A stretch of DNA of 64,000 nucleotides from Trileptium ribeirensis (taxonomy: Eukaryota; Nematoda; Enoplea; Enoplida; Thoracostomopsidae), in assembly GCA_030248225.1 (NCBI GenBank), contig JASANE010012217.1, forward strand, positions 60,445-124,444, read 5' to 3'. Each line of letters starts with the position of its first letter. Position 1 is the stretch's first letter. Shown piece after piece: positions 28,801 through 40,800 of the stretch. A program made the position numbers and the translations under genes. The notes under the pieces were generated by a model. It saw only the letters and a list, made by a program, of their open reading frames with translations, did not search any database and was not told where the DNA came from.

Positions 28801-31800
28801 AGTCGGCGATACCAATACCTGGGTGGGGACTGGTTGTCGTGGTGTGAAACATGGGTCCGGTGGATCATGTTTCAAACACACTTGGTGGGAGGGAAAATCG
28901 GGGATGGGTAAATGCGAAAACTACAGCTACGTACCGCGGTTCATTATATAGAAATGCAAAAGAGTGTCAGACCCTTCAGCATAGTCTAACATTATCGGCT
29001 CTTGGTGTTATAGATAGAATAAAATAAATTAAATAATCTATAAACAATGGGGAACTTTGTACACAGAACTTTCGCTACAAATATAAGAATACATAAAAGC
29101 CTTAATATGTAACAACGGATATAGAATTCTTAACGTTGAGATCATGTAATTGAAGGAAATATAAGCATATCTGAGCGCTTTCAAAGCATGAAAAAATCTT
29201 AAACAGCGCAATATAATTACGTGACAAAGCTTAATTGCGTGTTTAAACTAGATTCCACGCTAAACTCATTTGGCTAGCAGCAACATTTTTGTTTTACGTT
29301 CCCAGATAGATATTCAATGAACGGTTCCTGAGGTATAACAAACGGGTCATGAGGAACAAAGCTAAACACAATAGCAATGAATCGAAACAGAAACTGCTAG
29401 AACGACTTCGCGTTGCGATCCGGACTGCGTATAGCTCAATTCCAAGTGTATTTGCAACATAGCTATGCGAAACGTGGCAACAGTTGAATCATTGTTTCTT
29501 CAGACAGAGAAGTTTTGAAGAATGCTCTTTGGAAATCGTTTCAATAAAAATTATTTGAAATGGATTTGCATTGTGAAAGATAGTCATACGCTAAACAGGA
29601 ATGTCGTGATATCACTACAGCGAGTATAACTACTGCTTCTGCTACGACCTTACAAGTCAAATTCTACAATTTGTTTATAACCAGCACAGCTAAACAACCT
29701 AGTTGTCTACCGATCGGCCTCCGGCGTATCGTTGGGCTGCTGCACATCGGATACATAGCTCGTATTGTAGCGATTAAAAATACAGTCATTAATAACTGTG
29801 TACTGTTTTTAAAGAATTGGTTAATACCCTTTGCTAGACATAGGTACAAGGCAGGTGCAATTGCAAGAAGTCGTATAGCAAATTCACCAACTATTTTGGT
29901 ATAGCTGACGAAATGAATTGCTACAGAGCATCGTATGGATAATAGTGTGAGTAGAGTTTTAGATGGAAACGGAAACATGGCAACGATTATCGCTAAAGCA
30001 TAGCCTTGAAATTTGCACTAATGTTTGCATACTTTAGCTTAAAATGGCTTTCCCACTTATATTGTTATAATGAAGGTAATATTACCTTCAGATTTTCTCC
30101 AATACGTAGATCATATCACAGCACATGCATCGTGGGAATAGAAGCCGAACAAAATGTGGAAATGAAGTTAACTATGATTAGAGTTGAATGCGACAATCAA
30201 ACAGGTTATTGAAACGCTGCTTTTCTGGCATAATGCTTTAGCAAGATTCTTTTCTTCTAATTAGTCGCCGTATATAAGTATAGGAGGGGTCTTGTTAGAT
30301 TTTGATCAATATTGGGTGTAAATTTCATGTTCAGTAGGACATGGCTTTAACGGTCGACAGTGGCCAACATCTAACAACACACAGCCTGTCGTTATATACT
30401 GTGAGTATGTGCTCGTGGCATGTTTAGATTTTTTATTTATTGGATATTTTCGCACTGGCCATCATTGTGTCACCGACTATCAATACAACAGCAAAAGATT
30501 GAGAATTTCCAGTCGGAACTGTGCGATTTGTGCGACGATGTGTGCAATATTTTTTAATAAATTGGACAAAAACCTTTTACTATTTTTGGATAAATGTAAC
30601 TTTAGCTTTTTGGGTAGCGAAAAGCATACAAATTTATACTTGTTGACCGTGCCGCTCCTAAACTATGACAAATCTTAAGTTTGCGCTTTGTAAGCAGCTG
30701 GGAGCTGAAGTTGTAATAAATGAAAAAAATTATGTACTCAGCAATGAAATTAACCAAGTACATTTAATGAAAATAAGTACCCAGTGCAAAGCTTAATTGT
30801 CACAGGAGTAGAGAAGACAGCAAACTTACGGCCTGACGCAAATGTTGCTATATCTTGTTAGAAAAGTCGCAGCATATTATTTATATCAAACACCACTTTG
30901 ATCAACGTTCACACTACTAATGTCACTATTTCTGGCAGATGATGCAAATATGAAAATATATGCGGAAATCACATTTCACAAATAAACATTGGCATAAAGC
31001 AAATCAGTATTAAACTCATTAAAATAAAGTTATCATAGTCAACATGATCAAGCAAAGGGATGATTTTTGATTAGTCAAGCAATAGCCTAAATGTTTTATT
31101 AACCTGTTGACGTCCGTATTAATTTGTGTATCGTGCAATGTTTGACAAACTCAAGCTGGCACCAGGAATGGCATCCGGGTTGTAGGAGTGAAAGCGACGT
31201 ACGCAATCCCCTGTGCTACCTAGTAGCTGTAGTTTCTTGGTCCCTTAAGGAGCCTCGAAATGTAAACGAATAACAACACAAGTGCAAGACATTACACGAC
31301 ACACTTAGTTAATACACCAGTTCACAACGTCAGCTGTCCATATTTGCTTACAGTGGGCGCAAAAGGGTTAAATAGTGTTAAAAAGTCCTACTTATTTGCA
31401 TCAGGTATCCTTTCTGAGACCGCCTGCAATAGTTAATCAATAAGCAACACACTAATAGGCAGAAACGCAAGAATTATGCTTACCTCTGGCCAGAGAACGC
31501 ATAAATTTTTCATAAAGACCGCAAAACTAGACTTACCATGAAGTGTCATTTAAGCACTCCTATCAAAGAACAAAGAAACTCACGTCCAAAAGGCTGCGTA
31601 GTCTCATATCGGCTAGCGTCATATTTACAAATTCGGGACAGCAGTCAGCTTCTGGCCCATCTGTTAGACATGCTGCGGCTTCTAGTGAGAACAAAATTTG
31701 GCTAACAGCACCTAAAACAAAAATTATAACAATTAAATTTATCTGTTGCAATGAAGCTATGACGATTAAGACAGTTAAATACATATATGCAATGTCACTG

Positions 31801-34800
31801 CGGTCATGTTATACGGACATCCGTGTGCATAGTGCTTTCGGAAATATATTTAACATACAGGTTATCATACCGGCACATGCGAATCAACTATAGCATCTGA
31901 AATACGTCTCTTTAACAGAAGCAGCATTGATTTTGTCAACTTTATATTCCACTTATCCAAACATAATTTCGCTTAGCGAAATAACTTTAGGACACGTTCT
32001 AGATATTATTTTAAAAATTTCTCCACTAAAGTTTCATAATATACATTTCCTGGGTGTGAAAAGAATTTTTTACTGTCATGTCTTCGTGTTATAAGATTGC
32101 GAGCAAAAATTCTCAAAAAGAAAAAGGATCCACGCGAGAAAAAAATAAACTCTTAAAAATTACTACGAGTGCAGTCAAAATCGACATGAAACGAATCAAG
32201 TTGCTAAACTGAATCGAACTGTACGAAATCCTAACGCTGAATTTTTAATTTTGTTGACTTTCAACAGGAGACTTTCGAAAAGAACAGAAATATTTAGATA
32301 TTTATATTTATGTTACAGGATTGCTGATACATATTTATACATTTATCCATATCAGTACTTTGGCTAAAATCACGCTGAGGGCGTACCGTTATATCCTTAA
32401 ATTAAAAAATAAGTGCGGGGATAGGGGTGGTAGCCGCGGACTTACTCTTACTTAGGCTTAGAATACGGCTCATATAAAAATCTTAGCTTAGGCTAAGGCG
32501 CGGGCTTAAGTTTTCGGAAACACACAAGCTGCATAGTGCTTTTAAAATCACTCTTTATCACGTTTTGTAGCAGATGGTCAACCGATTAAAAGGTTGTGAT
32601 TCGACGGTGTGGGTAATCACCAGTATTGTGTCAGGAAGGTTTAATGGGCCATAGTTGAAGCCAGTCAAAAATAAATGTTCATGACATCACCTAGAAATGT
32701 AAAATCACAAGCAGCACCGGAATATTTTGTTTGTTAGCTAAAACGAAAAGTGAAGTTTTCGGTGGAGGGAGTTCTTATCGCACGAAGTGACAGGTTCTGA
32801 AGTATAATTAAAATTCATCGCAAAACTTATGGAACAACACGATGGAAATTGTATCGTTTGATATATTGACGGTATCTTTTTAAAAATGAAAACTCTGTTG
32901 AGTGCAGTTTCAACTTTTATGTTACTCTATCGACTGACATAATTCCCATAGCTATTACACCATTCCGAAAGACACCTACAGATGGTGACAATGGTATCTT
33001 TATTAACAGATTTCTCACAGCCAGACTACAATTCTCTGATATATATTACAATAAATAAGACTACCTTGCATTTATAACCGAAGATTGTCATATTTCAGCA
33101 CCGGTCTAGTCTTTAAATAATGTTTGCAGCAACAGACATGTAAAAGCTTTGAAATGTATACAATGAGCTAACACGTCAGGTAAATTTATCTGGTTGTAAA
33201 TGATATGTTTGTTCCAAAGTCTATCTGCTAAGTCTTCGTTTCCAGATTTCCTTTACTCAAGCAGAACTTACTAAATACGATACAAGTTATAAAAGTTCAA
33301 CAATAAATAGAAGACAACTAACCCGTTGCGGCAGAAGCCGGAGTGATATTTAGTGGAGCACCGAGTGGCTGGTTCGAAAAAATATCGATATAAGGTGATG
33401 AAGAAAGACATGGCAGCGTTTCCCAACGCGAACTACAAACTGCGCTCATTACTGTGCTCTGAAATTTTAACGCATCATTTAAAATCTAAATGAATGCATG
33501 TTTTCATAAAATATCGCATGTACTATCCGACGTAGTATGAATTAGAACGCAAACTAAAATTGAGTTGAAAACAAACATAGATTATTGCTGTATATAATAA
33601 GACAGTCGGCCGATAAACCACCGGTACATTAAACGACTTTTACGAATCAATATTTTTGCTTCAGGTGCTCCGATTTCCCGTACTCACACACACTTATGGA
33701 AGTCTGAGTGGAATATAAGGGCCAATCCCTTATATGCCTTACTGTTTTGAAAACGACATAGACGGTTTAACTAATAAACACCAACAGCAGTATATGCGAG
33801 AGTATAATTCGCTACCCAAATCCTCCGGGAGGCCCGCATATCGCGCAAGGCGGGCGCACCCTCACACGCGCATGGAAGGCGCACTGGGAATTTGAAAATA
33901 TTAGCAATTATGAACCAATTATACAACTAATAAAAAATTTGAGCAAATTTCGAGCAAATTTGGGAATAGCAAAATTTCACCTCTGCCGCACTCATTAGCA
34001 TGGAAAACTTGGACATTTTAGCAATTATGAGCAAATTATGACGAATATTGTAAAATAGTTTAGCAAAATTATGATCAATGTAATCATTTGCCAAAATATA
34101 ACCTCCGATTAATGGATTTAGCTCGCGAACACTAGGAGCTAAACTGTATTACTGATTTGTTAACGAGGACACAATCACGCTAAATTAGTTTACTAAGGTA
34201 GACAAACGAAATACAAAGTTAATAACCATCAGAGCACGGTTTTTACAAATTAGCAATAACCAATATTCAATTTGAACGAGGAATGTAATTTCTGGCACTC
34301 TTTTTTAATTCATAACAGAGAAATTCATAACTGTTTGATTGAAGATCAATCGTGGCTTATAGAATGCGTTATTCCTCAGAAATTTCTACATCTACTTGAA
34401 TTATAGTTAACATGATGTAATGTACCCGGACAATTTCGTTCTGTGTCACGCAAACAGACTCTAGAGATGGTAGTGGCCACGCAACGGTGTACAACAATGA
34501 TAATCTACGACATCATAAAACTAATGGCTTGGCAAAGGATTTCACGTCCCTTGACAGCCTAAATTTGTTAACGGCGGCCGTGGGCCTTCTCGAGCGCTGT
34601 CTATAATGGAATACCATTGGCTGACGGCCGAAACAAACCTCCGCCAACTAACCATGAACTAAAACAGCGGGCCGTTTAAAGGCCGTGTTTAGTCGTAGCA
34701 GTGTTTAGTTTAGTAGTAATAATACATTGATTCCATTTAGTACGATGGGTACCAAAAATAACTTGTCTTTGTTTCTTATACTACACAAGGTGAATAAGGC

Positions 34801-37800
34801 GAAAAAATGAGACAACATGGCTAAAACATACTTTCAACTTTCGTCGCATATTGATACGTTTCATTTCTTCTACACTTTCTGCAAGATGTTTACGTTGAGC
34901 AAACCTATCACGTTCCTGCAAGAAAATAAGAGAAAATAGATTTAGACTGCGGAATGAATTTCAATATAGGTGTGCAAGAAATTTGTTACAGACATTCCTT
35001 CGCACAGACAGTTATATGGGGTATATAGTGAAGAAGCCTCATGAGGTTGTCCGCTTTCAAGACTCTTTATTTTATGTTTTAACAAAGTATGCGCAGTGTA
35101 ACTAATTAAATTACAGACCAAAAGAAAATAAAATACATACATCACAATGGATCCGGAGGTACATCGGCTGAGGCGGTCGGAAGATAGTCTTGACAGCAGG
35201 GGGTAGGCGAAGAGAGTAAATCAAAATTTCCCCCGGCCCCGGAATTTTTGCTTAATAATTTTCCCATTTCCCCAATTTCCAGTTTCAAAATTTTGCAATA
35301 CTGCACGTAATTGATTCAAAAGTAACTTTAAGATGCGTGCGAATGTTCCTCGAGCGGAAACACTGGATAATTTAGTTTCAGGCTTATTCTAAAGCTTATA
35401 TAACGAACTAATTTTAGGGTAAGACCAAGTATTAGTATAAGTCCAGACGTTATCATCTGCATTATAGTTACAATTGTCAGCGATAGTTTGGTCATAGTTA
35501 GTTGAGAGTGAAACGCCTTGAAATGACATTTATAAACTTGACAGCATTACTTAATCGATGTATTAGCAAAACACAACATACTTTTAACCATGGATGCCTG
35601 AGTGCTTCTTGAGGTGTAATGCGTTTGTTTTGATCCACGGTTAGCATTTTTATTACTAAATCCTTTGCGTAATCGGATATGTTATCCCAAATTTTCGCTC
35701 TCATCTAAAGGAAACCAAAATATTTTTTACAACTCTAGTGTTGCAAACAGTCTTCATGGGAGTGTAATATTGTGGAACAAATAAAAATTTCGCAAGATAA
35801 AAGCATAATTACGTTTCTACATTGAATCCTATTTGATCCATGTCTATATGTTCCGTTCATACACTATCCGATAGCACATGCATAGTTTTTAGGGTGGTCA
35901 ATCAGCACAAATATAATCATACATAGTCGGTGATAGGCCCAAAATTTTATCAAATCCAACTGATTCAGATTGGGCACAACGTGAACACGGCCTGGTTCTT
36001 TTCCTTTATCCCCCGCACAGCCCGAATTTTGTCAATTTTGAAGACACAAAGCTTTTTGGTATGGATAGATTCAGCTCGAAAAATGCAAAAAATGCTTATT
36101 TTTCCTATATCCCTGAAAAAGTTTTTTTGAGGACCCATTGTTCACCCTTCGGAAAACCAAAAATTTTTTCTTTAGGTACCATGCGACTCGAAGAGAGAAA
36201 TCTACTCGTGTGTAATATAGTGAAATCTACACCACCGTTACAAAGTTTGAGTGCCCGAGTAACCCTAAGGGCTGTAAGCTATAACTTTAGAAAAAAGAAC
36301 AGCTTAGAGCGGGGAGTTCGGGTTGCGGCAGCCCCCGACTTAGACTTAGTCTATGTCTCATATAAGGACCTTAGCTTAGGCTAAGATTAAGGCTTAGGCT
36401 TAGTATATCGAGAACAGCATGGCCTGCATTTTATTTTCGCCCCTCAGGGTTACTTGGGCCGTCATAACTTTTTAACAGTCGTGTAGATTTTAATATACTA
36501 GCCACCAGGATTTCATCAAGCCGAGTCGAATGGTACCAAACATGACCATATCCCGAAAAAAAATTTTTTGGGTTCCCAAGGGAAATCTTCGGACCTCAAA
36601 AAATCGAAAAAATTTTCAGGGATGTGGGTAAAATGAGCATTTTCTGAACCGTCTCATCGAGCTGAATCGATTGATAACAAAATCAGCACTGTAACTTCAA
36701 AACTGACCAAATTCGGACAATGGAAAAGAGCCCACAGCCTAACACTAAGGATGCCAAAGCGTAGAGAATTTGCACTAAATACTATACATATCTAATGTTC
36801 TATAGTATTTAGGGCCGATCAATTTCATATATTATGACGTGATGAACGCAATATGCAATATATATTTCGAATGTTTCATACAAATTTTAATTGGTTACAT
36901 ATTCGTGTTTGTTTTTGCTGCAGTATTTTTCTGATGTTTGATATTTTGCTTGCTTTGGCTACAGTGTTTTTAGATATCAGTATTTGTGTCATCGCACCTA
37001 AGCAGGGGCGCAGCACGCTATTCAAAAGTAAGGGCAGCGCCCAAAGCTTTTGTAAGTAGCGCAGTAAAATTATTAATCTTGGAAAGTTGAAGAAAGTTCC
37101 GTAATTCTAGCATGATAAATATTTAATTCTTGATAAATTCTTCGTGAGATTTCTTTAAACATTCGCACAGCGATTAATATAGTAATAAAAGTTTCAGCAA
37201 ATTATAGGAGAAAGTCGTAACTACCGTTGGGCGTTTTAGTGCGCTATGCGCTAAATTAGTGGAAAATATGAAATTTTTGTACCAAACTCACAGCTTTATA
37301 GAAAAGAAGGCTAATCCATTGGAATCGTTGGGTGTATACTCTAGATGCGTTACACATATGAATTCCGAAAATTACAATTTCCCTTTTCCGCGATAACGCT
37401 CAAATAAAATGAATATCTTTTAGACAAATCATATTTATGTCGATATCTGTAATGCATAGTTGAAGCACTGCATAATATACGCAGCATAATATTAACTCAA
37501 TGTATTAAAATGTAACTTTAAATTTCTAATTTTGTTTAAAAACTAAATAACCATATCGAAAATAATTACACAGCTAGTTTTTTGATTAATATAATAATAA
37601 ACACTGCTATTCTTTTGGTTGATCGAACATGATTAGTCTCTTAAAAAGGATTCTTTTCATCGTCAAAAGACCGAGAATTATTTAAACTCAAAAATCAGAC
37701 CAGACCAAACGTACTACAGATTAGTAATTCCGTTGGAGCTTTGTCAATACTTGTAAAGCAATTTAAATACAATAGGGTACGGGGCGCGAAAGTGGTTGAA

Positions 37801-40800
37801 CAAATAAAATAATATGGCTTATGTTGAGCCGTGATTGGCTGAGTGTCGGCAAGTGATTTTTCTACAAGCAATCTTTATCGAGGGTTTAAGATACAAAACG
37901 TTTCATGGTTTACAGACAGTTTAATTTTATTTAGAGGATTGCATTTATATATTAACAATTGGGTTGAAAACCTTGCATATCGGCAAACATTGATTCGTCC
38001 GCTGGTGCTGTTTTAGTTCGCAGCGTTTGTTACAAGTGTGATAATAACGTATACGAAATTGTTCAAAATAAAATCTCCATTATTGTGGTTAGAAGCGTCA
38101 TAGTCTCCACCTAAGGCTGTGTTCAAACGTTCAACTCTTCGCTCAAATTTTGAGAACAAATTTAGACCTGAATTTGAGTGTAGTTTTTAACAGAAAATCC
38201 TGATGTTCAAAATCTGGGATCAAAATTTGAGCTCAAACTTTTTCAGGTAATACATCTCGTTGATAATTGGCTAAAGAAATATCGTCGAAAAGTTTGAACA
38301 GTGTTCACCAAAAATGTATCAAACATGATTTCAAATTTTGATCAAAATCTGAGCAAAAAGTTCAAGCATGTGAGCACGCTTTAATACATTCAAGGAGTTA
38401 CCCGCACTCTTCAAAATGCGCCTTTCCCAACAGCTATTTTAAATGTCAAAAACTTCAACTTAAATATTTAGCTAGTGACCAGTACATAATTTCATTGTTA
38501 TCGACCTATATTTTCCAGCGATATTGCGACTTTAAACCCAGCGGTGCCATCGTAGCATCTAGTACTATTTTGCCGCAAGAATATAGATCGCTGGTAATGC
38601 ATTTACTGTTTTTAGCTATGTCCAAGCTGAATGTTGCGGCGTCGACGGTCCAAATAAATAATTGCTATTGTTTGCTGAATTAAACTGGGTCATAAACTGA
38701 TAATTTTATTACATAGCTAATCGTTCTTATCTGTAATTGTTTTTGCTTCTTTCCACAATCGTTAAAGTTCAATTTTCAGGGTAGATAAAAATTCGCCGAC
38801 TGAGACGTTTAGCATGTTATAAGAAATTTCTTTGATATTAACAGATATATTATTTTAATTTGGGACATTCTCGGGAATTTTCCACAGACTCAGCGTTGTA
38901 TGTTATATATCATCACAACATGGATGCGGAAAATAGCAAACTTAAAGCAATTTATGCGCAACCTTAGAATAGATTCAGTAAGCCGTAGAGAATTTCATAG
39001 TCAAAGTATCGCGTCGTGCAAAATAAATTTTGACTTACCACAAAATGACCTCGTAAAATTGAACTATACAACTGGTCGCGTGGCCCGAAGAATGGAAGTG
39101 TCCCAGACAAAAGTATATACAACAGCACTCCAATTCCCCACACATCAACTGGCTTTCCGTATGGCTCCTGGTTGATTACCTCAGGCGCAAGAAATTGCGG
39201 TGACCCAACGATCCCTTAAACAAGTTGTCACATAACGAGTTACTGTATCAGTCGACAACATTTGTTCCTGCCAAGCTGACTTTGGAATATCTCAATCAAA
39301 GTTACAATATTTGGACGTTTCCAAATAGAATAAGCAGTCATGAATTTTTCTGTGGTAATCATTGTATTATTTTGCTATATTCCAGTATTTAATTAGGATA
39401 ATGTTAGCTGTTAACGCTTTACCTTATATCAACGACACACATACACAGTATTTATCCCGCGTGACAAATGAAACTCTTAAAAATGTCCAATTTTTGAAAA
39501 CTGGCGGTCAATATACGAAAACATTTTCGTTAATATGAAGGACTAAAACTAGTAACTCTATCGAGATTGCAAAGCGTAGCGAAGCATACGTACACCAATC
39601 AGCTCTCGATAGCATATGTCTATGCACTATATGTGGATATCATACAATACCGCACAAGTTAGAACAAAACTAACACCTGCAATAAGTTTCCCATGGCCGA
39701 AAACCACTAAGTGCAAGCTATCAGCCTCCCAGGACGTCACAATTAAATTAGAAATTTTTGTCTAGGAACCATCGGAGAGCCATACCCCGTACTCATGGAA
39801 CCATGGGTCGCAGAGCAAAATCAACACCGGCAATGAGTTTCCCCATACTTTTTCCTGAGAAAATCCCCAACTGAAACTTTTCAGCCGTTCAGGACGTCAA
39901 AACAAATTTTAGAATTTCGGGTCGAGGATCCACGGGGTACCACACCTGAAACCCTATAACTCCAGAATTGGAGCCTTAATTGGAAAAAGATGGTTCGGCA
40001 TTTGTCATTTTACTATGAAATAAAACAAACTAGAGAAAAAATCGAAAGTTAAGATAAAAATAACCTTGCTTCCGTGGAGGTACTAAAATGGGGTGGAAAC
40101 CTTCATTCTGACCTCTAAGCCCGAACCATGGAGTGCCATACTCCCGTTACCCAGGGTCCATGAGTCGCAGAGCAAAACTAATGCCGGCAATGTGTTTCTC
40201 ATGCCCTAAAACACCCACGTGAAAGTTTTCTGCGGCACAGTACAAATTTTCAAATTTTGGGTCCAGGAACCACGAGGTTCAACCGACGGCCAACAGGTCA
40301 ACGGCTGGGCGACAACAAAATGGGCGGCCGACTGCCAAGCAGCTTCTCTTTACTGCGATACCAATTTATATTCGTACATACCTATGCAGAATTTGTTCAA
40401 AAATCGATTAGCATGTGAAGGTTTTGCACGGCCTGGTATAGCACGTACCGAATCCTACGCCTACGCAGAATACAGCAGACTGGACTATATTTAGGTCTGG
40501 ACACGGCCTTCTCTGAGGTCTATTAATCATTTACACATATTAGTTTAATAATAACCATATATATGCTTAAATATGACAAGATGGTATTAGATGGTACAAA
40601 ATTCTTGCATGTTGGTTATAGGCGATTATATATTATACATCAAAAAGTTCCAGTAGTAACTTTTTGATGTATAATAACATTTGTGTATGTATAATAACAT
40701 AATTGTATATTATAATAACATTTAACAACGTATGTATATTATAATAACATGTATAATAACCATACTCCCTTGCTATACATTAGTAAATGTACAGTCCACG

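Larger units (their letters stand above)
1845..31583 (-). other. Giant CASK intron (29.7 kb) between exons J and K
   Basis: It is bounded by a consensus GTGAGT donor and a TTATTTCAG acceptor, and is about six times longer than any other intron found here. No CASK exon was recognised inside it. It holds the repeats and nested exon candidates listed separately. Stretches where I see no gene or clear repeat include 4.0-5.3 kb, 5.65-7.3 kb, 7.65-10.4 kb, 22.1-25.0 kb, 25.2-26.2 kb, 26.9-28.2 kb, 28.9-29.7 kb and 30.1-31.1 kb. Confidence 0.8.

Noticed and set aside
31543..31893. 116-codon plus-strand frame.
   Set aside because: Antisense shadow of CASK exon J, which has conserved sequence and correct splice sites on the minus strand.
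35137..35209. Short plus-strand ATG frame ([19 protein letters not shown]) before a C-rich repeat.
   Set aside because: Only 19 codons, no splice signals or homology; it lies between CASK exons G and H on the opposite strand.
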